From IMG/VR virus record IMGVR_UViG_3300025168_000319, positions 1 to 33,701 of that record: DNA of 33,701 nucleotides; one strand, 5' to 3'. The DNA is from a virus. The position numbers and the translations under genes are program-made. The stretch's first letter is position 1; each line of letters starts with the position of its first letter. Under the pieces are notes generated by a model. The model was not told the DNA's origin. It searched no databases and worked only from the letters and a program-made list of their open reading frames with translations. Below are positions 1 through 8,851 of this stretch, piece after piece.

Positions 1-2
1 CG

Positions 3-3000
3 GCGGCGGCTAATGGTGCTGGAATTAAAGTAGATGGTGCTGATGCTATTCTATCTTATGATGCAACGAATGACCGATTTACAATGAATAAATCACTGGC
101 ATCAAATTTAGTTGGTAATGTAACAGGTAATACATCAGGAACAGCTGCTACAGTGACAGGTGCGGCTCAGACTAATATAACATCAGTTGGAACATTAACG
201 GCTCTTACAGTCGATACTATGACTTTAGATGCGGCTACCCTAACAGCTACAGGTAATTTTACACTAGATTCATCTGGCGACATTACTCTTGACGCTGATG
301 GTGCTGACATAAGATTTAAAGACGCTGGAAATACTTTTGGAGTTCTTTCTTCTAATGGTTCAGACGAGTTTGTTATACAAGCAGGAACGCCTGATAAAGA
401 CATAATCTTTAAAGGTACTGATGATAGTTCAATAATAACTGCCCTCACGCTAGATATGTCAGAGGGAGGTATAGCTTCATTTAACGCTCAAGTACGTGCG
501 CCCTCGCAATCAACATCAGCACCTTCCTTCTCGTTTACTAATGATACAGATACAGGAATTAGTAGACCTACTACAAATGCTTTAAATCTTATTACTGGCG
601 GCACAGAACGTATGCGTATCGACAGCTCGGGGTCTTTATTGTTTAACGGCAATGGTGTAGTCAGTGTCCAGAGCAATTCAAGTAACTTCTACTTAGGTGG
701 TGGCAGTTATTCTCCTTCTGAGCTACACCTTGAGAGCGGCTCGTTTACAGCTTTTAAAGTCAACGGCTCAGAACGTATTCGTATTACAAGTGCCGGCAAC
801 GTGGGAATTGGTAATACTAGTCCTCAAGGTCGCTTACATATTAATGACTCTGGTACTACTATACCTACATCGGGCTATGGCACAGGGTTGATGGTTTCAC
901 GCACAGACGGTTTGATAGGTACGATGTTTGGTTTTTTAAATAGTCCACAATCTGGATATTTACAGGCGGCAAATTTTACCAACACAAATACCCACCCCTT
1001 TCTTATAAATCCTCGTGGTGGCAACGTGGGAATTGGAACTGCAAGTCCTAGTGCAAACACTGAAATTAGAGGGTCGTCTTCAAATGGGCAAATTAGGTTG
1101 GGCGGCTCAACTGCTGGAACATACGCAAGTTTTTACAGTGACAATGATGGCGTTTTAGTTTTGGGAGCTGATGCTGGAAACAATGCATCTAATTCATATT
1201 TTGGAGTTGAGGTTGACGGCTCAGAACGTATGCGTATTGACAGCTCAGGCAACGTGGGAATTGGAAATAACAATCCTGCTTATGATATTGATATTTTAGA
1301 CACAACTACAGCTTCTAATATAGGTGCAGGATTAAGCATATCCCATGCAACACAACCTCAACTTCGATTTGCACAGACCACTGGTAACTATCGTATGTAC
1401 ATTGGAATAAGGACTAATGATTTAGTTATCAGTAATGATAGCGGAGCTGAAAAAGTTAGATTTGAACAAAACGGCAACGTGGGAATTGGGGAAAGCTCCC
1501 CACAGGGTAGACTGCATCTGAAAAAAACTGACACTGGCAACTCTCCTCAAAACGCTGCGGGTAATCAACTTGTTATTGAAAATGGTGACAGCTCTGGTTC
1601 TGCTGATATTCAATTCTTGTCAGCAAGTAATGGTTACAACCACATCTTCTTTGGTGATGCGGCTGATGCTAACGTAGGTGTTTTGCTGTACGCTCACACA
1701 GATAATAGTATGCGGTTTCAAGTTAATGCAACAGAACGTATGCGTATTGACAGCTCAGGCAACGTGGGTATTGGAACTACAAGTCCTAGTGCAATGCTGC
1801 ATCTCTCAGGTACAGATCCAATACTAAAATTTACTGATACATTAGGGGCAGATGATTACGGTCTATTTGTCAATGCAACTGGTTATTTTGGGTTCTATAA
1901 CTTTACAGATAGTCGTGTTGATATGGCGATTGATGGATCAGGCAACGTGGGTATTGGGACTACAAGTCCAACACACAAACTCCATGTGGAAGGAACTGTA
2001 AAAGTTACAGGTCTACAAACTTTCAATGTTGATTCTGGTGGTGGTTCTTACATATCTATAAATCATGCTGGAAACGAAAGTTGGACTTGGGACGCACGAA
2101 GTGGCTCTGGATCTAATGACTACCTAGACGTAGGTATTTCTGGTGGAACACGAGCTATGTCGTGGCACGAAGATGGAAAAGTGGGTATTGGGACTACAAG
2201 TCCTGGGTCTCAATTGCACTTATCAACAAGTACTGCACAAAATGATGCTCATGGTCAGCTAAAAGTAGTACAAACTGATACAAGTGGAGGTGCTTCTACC
2301 AATGCAGGTATAAATTTGATGAATCACTATGGAACATCACAGTTTATGCAATGGGAAGATAATGGTCTAAGGATTGGAAGTAGAATACTTACAAATAGTG
2401 GTAACGGAAATGTAATATTAACAACAGGTGCAGATGCAGAGGCTATGAGACTTCTTGCTAATGGCAACGTGGGAATTGGAACTTCGAGTCCTGACAACAC
2501 ACTTCACGTCCATACAAATAGTGCTGGGAGTGTTACTGCTAATGTTGATTTTGATGACCTTGTTGTAGAAAATAATACTAATATGGGAATGTCATTTTTA
2601 TCACCTAATAATACATTCCAACAGATAGGATTTGGTGATGTAGATGATAATGATATTGGAAAAATTATATATCAACATACCAATGATTCAATGCAATTTG
2701 TTGTAAATGCATCAGAACGTATGCGCATAACGAGTGCTGGGAACGTGGGAATTGGAGAGAATGACCCTGACAGTACCCTTACAGTAAAAGGCGCATCACA
2801 TACAAACTTTCAAGTTAAATCTAACAGTGAAAGCACAAAAGCATTTATACAGACAGTACAAGATAGTGATGTCCGTATAGGTTCAAGCACAAATCACCCC
2901 GTATCATTTTATCAAAATGGCGGAGAAGTTATGCGTATTAGCGCAAATGGCTCAGGTAAAAGATTTACAATGGGTACTACATCACCTTTAAATGGTGGTG

Positions 3001-3512
3001 GGGCAATGGCAAGTTTTGTGTTTTCTGGGGCGCAAGGCGTGTTTATTTCAACTGTTAATCAATCTGGTGGTCAATGTATGGGGTTTGTGCATCAACAAAG
3101 CTCTGTTGTTGGATCTATAAATATAACTAGTTCAGCAACACAATATGCTACATCTTCAGACTATCGCCTAAAAGAAAACGTAGATTATACTTGGGATGCA
3201 ACAACGAGACTCAAGCAACTAAAACCAGCAAGATTTAATTTTATAGCTGACGATACAAATACACTCGTAGATGGTTTCTTAGCGCACGAAGTTTCGTCAG
3301 TAGTTCCTAATGCAGTCGTAGGTACTAAAGATGCTATGAAAGAAGAAGTGCTTTATGTTGAAGATGATGAGTTACCTGATGGAAAAAATGTTGGTGATGT
3401 TAAGGAAGCAGTACGGCCTGACTACCAACACATGGATCACTCAAAACTCGTGCCACTACTCGTCAAAACAATACAAGAACTTGAAGCTCGTATAACCGCT
3501 CTTGAAGCATAA
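3..3512 (+). CDS. Tail fibre with C-terminal S74 self-cleaving chaperone (5' partial)
   Basis: The frame is open to the window edge, so the true start lies upstream; the first ATG at 84 is internal because fibre-like sequence precedes it. The body is a low-complexity beta-rich shaft with nine copies of a G-(N/K)-V-G-I-G-x-x-x-P motif, often preceded by ERMRIDSSG, which is typical of long trimeric fibres. The C-terminal ~120 residues are a peptidase S74 (intramolecular chaperone) domain: SSDYRLKENV gives the Ser-Lys active site, followed by LKPARFNF, DGFLAHEV and a final coiled coil ending in QELEARITALEA. In this family the chaperone trimerises the fibre and then cuts itself off at the Ser (codon at 3156-3158). 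The likely role is host receptor binding at the tail. The repeats are also conserved at DNA level. It holds the only GCTGC sites I found in the window. Confidence 0.93.
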   Translation, partial: AAANGAGIKVDGADAILSYDATNDRFTMNKSLASNLVGNVTGNTSGTAATVTGAAQTNITSVGTLTALTVDTMTLDAATLTATGNFTLDSSGDITLDADGADIRFKDAGNTFGVLSSNGSDEFVIQAGTPDKDIIFKGTDDSSIITALTLDMSEGGIASFNAQVRAPSQSTSAPSFSFTNDTDTGISRPTTNALNLITGGTERMRIDSSGSLLFNGNGVVSVQSNSSNFYLGGGSYSPSELHLESGSFTAFKVNGSERIRITSAGNVGIGNTSPQGRLHINDSGTTIPTSGYGTGLMVSRTDGLIGTMFGFLNSPQSGYLQAANFTNTNTHPFLINPRGGNVGIGTASPSANTEIRGSSSNGQIRLGGSTAGTYASFYSDNDGVLVLGADAGNNASNSYFGVEVDGSERMRIDSSGNVGIGNNNPAYDIDILDTTTASNIGAGLSISHATQPQLRFAQTTGNYRMYIGIRTNDLVISNDSGAEKVRFEQNGNVGIGESSPQGRLHLKKTDTGNSPQNAAGNQLVIENGDSSGSADIQFLSASNGYNHIFFGDAADANVGVLLYAHTDNSMRFQVNATERMRIDSSGNVGIGTTSPSAMLHLSGTDPILKFTDTLGADDYGLFVNATGYFGFYNFTDSRVDMAIDGSGNVGIGTTSPTHKLHVEGTVKVTGLQTFNVDSGGGSYISINHAGNESWTWDARSGSGSNDYLDVGISGGTRAMSWHEDGKVGIGTTSPGSQLHLSTSTAQNDAHGQLKVVQTDTSGGASTNAGINLMNHYGTSQFMQWEDNGLRIGSRILTNSGNGNVILTTGADAEAMRLLANGNVGIGTSSPDNTLHVHTNSAGSVTANVDFDDLVVENNTNMGMSFLSPNNTFQQIGFGDVDDNDIGKIIYQHTNDSMQFVVNASERMRITSAGNVGIGENDPDSTLTVKGASHTNFQVKSNSESTKAFIQTVQDSDVRIGSSTNHPVSFYQNGGEVMRISANGSGKRFTMGTTSPLNGGGAMASFVFSGAQGVFISTVNQSGGQCMGFVHQQSSVVGSINITSSATQYATSSDYRLKENVDYTWDATTRLKQLKPARFNFIADDTNTLVDGFLAHEVSSVVPNAVVGTKDAMKEEVLYVEDDELPDGKNVGDVKEAVRPDYQHMDHSKLVPLLVKTIQELEARITALEA

Positions 3513-3538
3513 CTTTAAATAAAGAAGGAAATAAACAA

Positions 3539-3841
3539 ATGGCAGTAACATACACATGGTCAATCTCACAGGTAGATAGAGCAATATCAACAGGTGGTAT
3601 AAATGCTATACACTGGCGGTGCAATGGAGTTGAGGGTTCCCATAATGCTGGAGCATACGGCTCTACAGGACACAGCCCTGACTCAACTGCTAGTGATTTT
3701 ATTGCGTATGACTCAGTAACAGAGGCGAATTGTATAGCGTGGGCGCAAGCTCAGTTAGACAAGACTGCAATAGAGGCTGGCATTGCCGCGCAAATTGCAG
3801 AACTAAAAACCCCAACTACAGGTACAGGAGTACCTTGGTAA
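3539..3841 (+). CDS. Small fibre-associated protein, DUF7936-like
   Basis: A 100-residue protein starting at ATG 3539 behind the ribosome site AAGAAGGAAA, 26 bases after the fibre gene. The sequence begins MAVTYTWSISQVDRA and has an IHWRCNGVEG stretch near residue 25. This pattern fits a family (DUF7936) that I know from marine phages, where it often follows fibre genes. Function is unknown; a virion or fibre-assembly role is inferred only from position. The C-terminus (AELKTPTTGTGVPW) encodes a loose, single match to the dispersed 21-bp element described elsewhere in this annotation, probably by chance. Confidence 0.75.
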   Translation: MAVTYTWSISQVDRAISTGGINAIHWRCNGVEGSHNAGAYGSTGHSPDSTASDFIAYDSVTEANCIAWAQAQLDKTAIEAGIAAQIAELKTPTTGTGVPW

Positions 3842-3872
3842 TAAATTAACTTAACCAACAAAGGAGATCACA

Positions 3873-4115
3873 ATGACCGAGAAAAAAACACAAGTCATTA
3901 CGATTAACGACAAAGAATATAATGCTGATGATTTAACCAATGACCAAAAGCTAATGGTAAACCACTGCACAGATTTGGATAGAAAAATGGCCTCTGCTCA
4001 GTTCAACTTAGACCAATTGAAAGTAGGAAAAGATGCATTTGTAAATATGCTTACAGCCTCATTGGATGCTACTACTGAAGATGATAATGCTGAAGATGCA
4101 GAGGTTGTAAACTAA
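3873..4115 (+). CDS. Small acidic protein, DUF6447-like
   Basis: An 80-residue protein with a strong ribosome site (AAAGGAG) before ATG 3873. The N-terminal half, ITINDKEYNADDLTNDQKLM, followed by a predicted helix through HCTDLDRKMASAQFNLDQL, matches my memory of the DUF6447 family of marine phages. The C-terminus is strongly acidic (TTEDDNAEDAEVVN). No enzymatic motif is visible. It sits between fibre and tail-tip genes and is probably cotranscribed with them; function unknown. Confidence 0.75.
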   Translation: MTEKKTQVITINDKEYNADDLTNDQKLMVNHCTDLDRKMASAQFNLDQLKVGKDAFVNMLTASLDATTEDDNAEDAEVVN

Positions 4116-4129
4116 ATAAGGAAAAGACC

Positions 4130-4222
4130 ATGTCCAGAGAAAATCAACCAAAAACCCCACTAGCCAGATATGAACCAAAAACCCCTCTAGGCAGATTTAT
4201 GTGGTTTATAAATGAGTCGTGA
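4130..4222 (+). CDS. 30-residue micro-ORF containing the paired repeat
   Basis: A short ORF with a good ribosome site (AAGGA at 4118-4122, seven bases before ATG 4130). It encodes MSRENQPKTPLARY followed by EPKTPLGRF and MWFINES, so the two 21-bp repeat copies at this locus, 27 bp apart, read in frame as a doubled peptide (Q/E)PKTPL(A/G)R(Y/F). Its TGA overlaps the start of the next gene at 4212 by 11 bases, so translation of the two could be coupled. That next gene has no ribosome site of its own, which supports coupling and a leader-peptide role. No known family recognised. The alternative is that only the DNA or RNA repeat matters and the ORF is incidental. Confidence 0.6.
   Translation: MSRENQPKTPLARYEPKTPLGRFMWFINES
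4144..4191 (+). repeat. Paired 21-bp element, locus A
   Basis: Two copies of the consensus TGAACCAAAAACCCCNNTAGG, at 4144-4164 (first G is C, last G is C) and 4171-4191, with a period of 27 bp. The second copy begins 41 bp before the start codon at 4212. The same paired element occurs at 10359, 18895 and 27616. Here it lies inside a translatable micro-ORF. Confidence 0.9.
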
Positions 4223-4844
4223 TCTAGCTACAGATATAATTGACGCGCTTGATGACGATGTTATTTATCCATTCTTTGCAATAGAATTATTATTTGATGG
4301 TGATAATACATTAAGACTTTGGACAGGTCTTGGGACTCTTACTCATAACAGTCAAGAATGGGTGGGGACTGGAACTTTACTTAACATTAGTACAGTTGAA
4401 GAAGCATCTGAAATTGCAGTAAAAGGTGCTACAGTTACATTAAGTGGAATACCTTCATCTGTTATTTCACTAGCACTATCTCAGCCGTATCAAGGCAGAG
4501 TGTGTAATCTCTATTTCGGTATGTTTACAGTAAATAGATTACTTCAACAAAGTAGTGATTTTATTTTGTTACAAAATGGATCAAAAGTTTTACTTGAAAC
4601 AGACCAAACATCTATATCTAATATATTTTCAGGCTATATGGATCAGATGAACATATTAGAAACGCCATCAACATCAACAATAGAGTTAGTGGTTGAGAAT
4701 AGATTAATAGATTTACAACGAGCAAGAATAGCTCGCTTTACATCAGAATATCAGAAATCACTTTACCCAACAGATTTAGGGTTGGATTTCGTAGAAGATT
4801 TGCAAGACAAGGATATTTCATGGGGGAGGAGTAGTGGCTCTTGA
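4212..4844 (+). CDS. Tail/baseplate protein upstream of the tail-tip gene
   Basis: A 210-residue protein beginning MSRDLATDIIDALDDDVIYP. The pattern FFAIELLFD, LRLWTGLGTLTHNSQEWVGTG and ISTVEEASEIAVKGATVTLSGIPSS is shared by a widespread phage tail protein family located just before the J-like gene; I cannot tie it to a Pfam entry with certainty (a DUF2163-type relation is possible). The likely role is part of the tail-tip hub. It has no clear ribosome site and its start is inside the end of the preceding micro-ORF, suggesting translational coupling. Its 3' end overlaps the next gene by 11 bases. Confidence 0.7.
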   Translation: MSRDLATDIIDALDDDVIYPFFAIELLFDGDNTLRLWTGLGTLTHNSQEWVGTGTLLNISTVEEASEIAVKGATVTLSGIPSSVISLALSQPYQGRVCNLYFGMFTVNRLLQQSSDFILLQNGSKVLLETDQTSISNIFSGYMDQMNILETPSTSTIELVVENRLIDLQRARIARFTSEYQKSLYPTDLGLDFVEDLQDKDISWGRSSGS

Positions 4845-5301
4845 GTTTAAACAAGAGTTTATTAATAACGTAAAACCAGAAATAATTAATTTAATTAATT
4901 TGCACTGGGATGAAATAGCATTAAATAAAGATGTTATAAAGTTAAATCCAGATTGGAATACTTATTATGATTTAGAAGACAATAACAAATTAAAAATATT
5001 CACTGCACGCTTTAATAATGCGTTAATTGGATATTTTATTGTTATTATTAGTGTACATTTGCATTATAAGGATCATTTATTTGCTACAAATGATATTTTA
5101 TATATGCATCCAGATCACAGAAAAGGTTTTGCTGGAATTAAATTAATAAAGTATGCTGAACGATGTATAAAAGAAGATGGTATTTCAGTTATGACTATAA
5201 ATGTAAAAGAACATAAATCTTTTGGTGTAATATTAGAAAGATTAGATTATACTCCAGTAGAAACAGTTTATTCTAAAGCATTAATAAAGGAAAATAATTA
5301 A
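4834..5301 (+). CDS. GNAT-family N-acetyltransferase
   Basis: A 155-residue protein starting at GTG 4834, chosen because a strong ribosome site (GGGGGAGGA, 4822-4830) is four bases upstream. The GNAT core is visible: a beta-strand region around LIGYFIVIIS, then YMHPDHRKGFAGIKLIKYAE, where RKGFAG is the acetyl-CoA pyrophosphate-binding loop (Q/R-x-x-G-x-G/A) followed by the alpha helix, and a C-terminal ILERLDYTPVETVYSK strand. Family members move an acetyl group from acetyl-CoA to an amine. The substrate is unknown. It is inserted between two tail genes, is even richer in A+T than its neighbours, and its TAA overlaps the next ATG (TAATG). It may modify a phage or host protein. Confidence 0.85.
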   Translation: MALEFKQEFINNVKPEIINLINLHWDEIALNKDVIKLNPDWNTYYDLEDNNKLKIFTARFNNALIGYFIVIISVHLHYKDHLFATNDILYMHPDHRKGFAGIKLIKYAERCIKEDGISVMTINVKEHKSFGVILERLDYTPVETVYSKALIKENN

Positions 5302-7808
5302 TGGCTGTTAGTATTGGAATAGCGGCATTTTCAGCTGGTGTATCCACAGTAACAATTGGGACTGCATTTCTTGCAACTTTTGCAACTAATCTGGCATTAG
5401 GATTAGCCTTAAGAGCTTTAACGCCAAAACCTCCAAAATCAGGAGCTAATTTAGGTTATCAAATAAATGCAAAAGGGTCTGCTTTAGATCATCAAATTAT
5501 ATATGGAAAGATGAGGGTCGGTGGGGTTATTGTATTTGATGAAGCTACAGGCAATAACAATAAATTCCTTCATAGAATTATTGCCTATGCTGGGCATGAG
5601 ATACAAGAGTTTAATGAAATATATATTAACGATGAAGTAATAACTTTAGATGGGTCGGGTAATGTAACTTCACCATCAAGGTATAACGGCTTTATTAGAA
5701 TCAATAAACATTTAGGAACAAGTGGTCAAGCGGCTGACAGCGACTTAGTAAGTGAGTCGACTAAATGGACATTAGAACATAAACTTAGTGGTTTAGCTTA
5801 TTTATATATTAGATTGAAGTTTGATGCTGATGTATTTCCTAATGGTGTTCCTAATATAACAACTACTATAAAAGGTAAGAAAGTTTATGACCCTAGAGAT
5901 AGCTCAACATCATGGTCGGATAATCCAGCATTATGTATAAGAGATTATTTAACATCCAGCTATGGTCTAGCTGAAAACGTAGCAAATGTCGATGATGCAT
6001 TGGTAATAACAGCGGCTAATATTTGTGATCAAACTAATACATTAGCATCTACTACTCGATATACTTGTAATGGAGCGTTTGTTACTAGTATTACTCCATT
6101 AGATTTCTTAAATGATATAATTACTTCATTTGGTGGTATGCTTTGGTACTCGCAAGGCAAGTGGAGAATGAAACCAGCATATTTTACAAGTGTTCAGTTA
6201 GCTTTAACTGATGATGATTTACGCTCTAATATTAAAATAAGCACAAGACATTCTCGCAGAGACAACTTTAATAAAGTAAAAGGTACATTCAGAGGTGCTG
6301 AAAGTAACTGGCAAGTTACAGATTATCCTGCAATTACAAATACAGCATTTTTATTAGCTGATAATAATCAAGATAGTACAATAGATTTTGATTTACCTTT
6401 CACAGATAATTCTATTGAAGCTAGAAGAATTGCGTTGATAGCATTAGAGAGAAACAGACAACAAATAACTGTAAATGCTAGTTTTGGTATGCGAGCGTTT
6501 AAAGTGCAAGTAGGAGATACGGTTAGTTTAACAAATGCTAGATTTGGCTGGACAGCAAAAACATTTGAAGTTGTTAGTTGGAATTTTGGTTTACGAGATG
6601 AGCTTGATTTACAAATAGAGATTACTCTAAGAGAAATTTCTAGTAGTGTATTTGATGAAATAAGTGATGGCGTGGTTTATGAAAATGATAATACAAATTT
6701 ATTATCTCCATTCGATGTACCTTCTGTTGGTGTTTCTGCTGAAGCGGTTGCGAGAGTATTATCAGAAAAGTTAGTTAATCAATTAGAAGTCACAATTACA
6801 GCAGGGGCGGCAGAAAGAATTGATTTAGTTGAAGTGCAATATAAAGCTGATGCAGATACGATTTACAATTCTATGGGAACTGGAGAACTAGGTAAATTTA
6901 TTGTTGTTGATTTGGCAAGAGGTATTTATGATATAAGAGCAAGAGCTATTAATACTTTTGGTATTAAAGGTGATTTTGAATATTTACCGAATTTTACTGT
7001 TGATGCTTTATCAGCTCCCCCAGCAAATGTTTCAAACTTTATTCATGAATTATCAAGTGGGACGTTGTTTTTATCGTGGACTCCAGTAGCAGATTTAGAT
7101 TTGTCGTATTACAGAATAAGACATTACTCACAAACATCCAGTGGAACGTGGGCAAATTCATCAACAATAATTAATAAAGTTGGAAGACCAGCAACAAATG
7201 CAACTCTTCCAGCAAGATCGGGTATGTATTTTATTAAAGCATTTGATAAAGGTTTAAATGAAAGTGTCACAGCAACAAGTTTAGTAATACAACCTACTGA
7301 ATTGCCACCTGTAGGTACAACAACAACTTTAACAGAAAATCCTAGTTTTGCTGGTAGTAAAACAAATGTTGTTGTTGATACAACACCTAACCCCGATGAG
7401 CTGATAATTAGCAATATTTCTGGTGCAAATCCGTCAGGAACGTATAATTTTGCAAATTATGTAGATACATCTAGCTCTAGAACTGCTAGAATAACTGGAA
7501 TAACAGTTTTTAGTCGGCATCAACCAACTGCTGGAACGTGGGATAATATAGTAGGAGACTGGGATACATGGCCTGATAATTTTGATGGCTGGACTGATGA
7601 GCAAGCCGCATTTAATGATACTAATGTAGAAGTTTATGTTGCGGCAACACCAGACGATCCAGCTTCTAGTCCAACGTATGGAGCATTTACTTTAGCAAAT
7701 GGCTCAGATGTTGTTGGGAGAGCGTTTAAGTTTAAAGCAGAATTAACAAGTACAAATACAAATGTAAGTCCATCAATAAGTTTATTAAAAGCAACAGTGG
7801 AATTCTAA
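5301..7808 (+). CDS. Central tail-tip (host-specificity) protein, lambda J-like
   Basis: An 835-residue protein. The N-terminal ~40 residues are hydrophobic and Gly/Ala-rich (ATFATNLALGLALRALTPKPP), then comes a region typical of phage tail-tip proteins: GYQINAKGSALDHQIIYGKMRVGG, YAGHEIQEFNEIYIND, and around residue 330 the FNKVKGTFRGAESNWQ segment of the Phage-tail_3 type domain. A fibronectin-III-like domain is suggested near residues 570-640 (SGTLFLSWTPVADLDLSYYRI). This protein is expected to close the tail tube at the tip and trigger DNA release on receptor binding. Shorter than lambda J (1132 residues). It follows the GNAT gene with a 1-base overlap and is followed directly by a second fibre gene. 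Confidence 0.9.
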   Translation: MAVSIGIAAFSAGVSTVTIGTAFLATFATNLALGLALRALTPKPPKSGANLGYQINAKGSALDHQIIYGKMRVGGVIVFDEATGNNNKFLHRIIAYAGHEIQEFNEIYINDEVITLDGSGNVTSPSRYNGFIRINKHLGTSGQAADSDLVSESTKWTLEHKLSGLAYLYIRLKFDADVFPNGVPNITTTIKGKKVYDPRDSSTSWSDNPALCIRDYLTSSYGLAENVANVDDALVITAANICDQTNTLASTTRYTCNGAFVTSITPLDFLNDIITSFGGMLWYSQGKWRMKPAYFTSVQLALTDDDLRSNIKISTRHSRRDNFNKVKGTFRGAESNWQVTDYPAITNTAFLLADNNQDSTIDFDLPFTDNSIEARRIALIALERNRQQITVNASFGMRAFKVQVGDTVSLTNARFGWTAKTFEVVSWNFGLRDELDLQIEITLREISSSVFDEISDGVVYENDNTNLLSPFDVPSVGVSAEAVARVLSEKLVNQLEVTITAGAAERIDLVEVQYKADADTIYNSMGTGELGKFIVVDLARGIYDIRARAINTFGIKGDFEYLPNFTVDALSAPPANVSNFIHELSSGTLFLSWTPVADLDLSYYRIRHYSQTSSGTWANSSTIINKVGRPATNATLPARSGMYFIKAFDKGLNESVTATSLVIQPTELPPVGTTTTLTENPSFAGSKTNVVVDTTPNPDELIISNISGANPSGTYNFANYVDTSSSRTARITGITVFSRHQPTAGTWDNIVGDWDTWPDNFDGWTDEQAAFNDTNVEVYVAATPDDPASSPTYGAFTLANGSDVVGRAFKFKAELTSTNTNVSPSISLLKATVEF

Positions 7809-7809
7809 A

Positions 7810-8478
7810 ATGAGTCAAAATGATTACACAATAGCAAATCAATCAGCGTCAAACGCTAGAGCAGACATTAATAATGCATTACAAGCATTAGCAAGTTGTT
7901 CATCTGGATCATCAGCACCAAGCACAACATATGCAAATATGTTATGGTACGATACAAACACAAACATTCTTAAAATGAGGTCAGAAGCGGACGATGCGTG
8001 GATTTCATTAAATTATTTAAATCAATCAGCAAACACAAACAATATTTTGGATAACACTCAAGTAGTTAGTACAGGTGGTACACAAACTGGTTTAATAGGT
8101 GATCAAGCACAAAGTGTTTGGTCTGCTGGATCAGGAACAACAGAAAGTTTAATTTCACCAGCTAAATTAAAAGGTGCAATAGATTCACCAGCAAAAAGTT
8201 TAGCGTCAAATGGGTATCAGAAATTTGCAAGTGGTTTAGTTATGCAATGGGGAAGTGCCACTTGTGGGCGAGATGCAGGCACGACTATTAATTGGCCCAC
8301 TACTTTTCCAACTGCTTGTTTACAAGCAAATGCGACTTATGGAGCGGTAGCCAATACTGGGGCTAGTGATGATGCTATGGTAGCAGTGCATACCCTTACA
8401 ACTACAACAGCAAAAATTCACGTTGGTGCTATTGAAAACAGTACACTGTTAGTTAGATTTATAGCGATTGGACATTAA
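7810..8478 (+). CDS. Short tail fibre / receptor-binding protein, gp53-like C-terminus
   Basis: A 222-residue protein just downstream of the tail-tip gene. The N-terminal half is helical and Ala/Asn-rich (NDYTIANQSASNARADINNALQAL, with MLWYDTNTNILKMR), a common fibre attachment segment. The C-terminal ~85 residues start at NGYQKFASGLVMQWGSA and end VRFIAIGH, the pattern of gp53-like fibre tips and other small distal fibre domains. The likely role is adsorption to the host surface. It probably sits at the tail tip with the J-like protein. Confidence 0.82.
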   Translation: MSQNDYTIANQSASNARADINNALQALASCSSGSSAPSTTYANMLWYDTNTNILKMRSEADDAWISLNYLNQSANTNNILDNTQVVSTGGTQTGLIGDQAQSVWSAGSGTTESLISPAKLKGAIDSPAKSLASNGYQKFASGLVMQWGSATCGRDAGTTINWPTTFPTACLQANATYGAVANTGASDDAMVAVHTLTTTTAKIHVGAIENSTLLVRFIAIGH

Positions 8479-8479
8479 A

Positions 8480-8674
8480 ATGAGCAATGTTAGACTAGAA
8501 AAAATAGAATGGACATTAGAAAGACACGATGTATTGATACAAACCTCAATAAAAAGTCTTGCAAGTATAAACGCAAATTTACAGCAGATGAAATGGTTTG
8601 GTATTGGTGCGGTTGTTGTGGTAGTTGCAAACCAATTTGGATTGTCAACATTTCTAAAATTAATAGGTATTTAA
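8480..8674 (+). CDS. XhlA-like small membrane protein
   Basis: A 64-residue protein. ATG 8480, one base after the previous stop, is preferred over an in-frame TTG at 8468. The N-terminal ~40 residues are amphipathic (RLEKIEWTLERHDVLIQTSI), followed by one membrane segment, WFGIGAVVVVVANQFGLSTF. This architecture resembles hemolysin XhlA-like proteins that assist holins; sequence similarity is not strong enough to be sure. It could take part in lysis or tail attachment to membranes. Confidence 0.6.
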   Translation: MSNVRLEKIEWTLERHDVLIQTSIKSLASINANLQQMKWFGIGAVVVVVANQFGLSTFLKLIGI

Positions 8675-8689
8675 CAAGGAGTAATAAAT

Positions 8690-8842
8690 ATGAGTTGGAT
8701 TATAGATAGATTAAAGGAAAGTTCCACATGGGGTGGAATAGGTATTATATTAATAGGACTTGGTGTACTTTTCTCAGGTGAGCTTATTTTTATAGGTCTT
8801 GGATGTGGTGTGCTTGGAATGATTATAAAAGAAGATAAGTAA
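8690..8842 (+). CDS. 50-residue two-helix membrane protein, holin-like
   Basis: A short ORF with a strong ribosome site (AACAAGGAG) eight bases before ATG 8690. It begins MSWIIDRLKESSTWGGIG and contains two closely spaced hydrophobic stretches (IGIILIGLGVLF and LIFIGLGCGVLGMII) separated by SGE, ending in charged KEDK. Two short membrane helices with a charged tail fit a class II holin-like shape. No firm family match. The endolysin lies 4.7 kb away next to a separate holin, so the role is open. Confidence 0.65.
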   Translation: MSWIIDRLKESSTWGGIGIILIGLGVLFSGELIFIGLGCGVLGMIIKEDK

Positions 8843-8851
8843 TTATGTGTT

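Noticed and set aside
1-3512. Diversity-generating retroelement acting on the fibre repeats
   Set aside because: No reverse transcriptase or template repeat with A-specific changes was seen; the repeats are ordinary shaft motifs.
3800-3822. GAACTAAAAACCCC, a loose single match to the paired element at the end of the small fibre-associated gene
   Set aside because: Single copy, wrong end (AACTACAGG), inside a gene and not at the fixed distance from a start codon.
8468-8479. TTG 8468 as start of the XhlA-like protein
   Set aside because: No ribosome site, it overlaps the fibre end; ATG 8480 directly after the stop is better.
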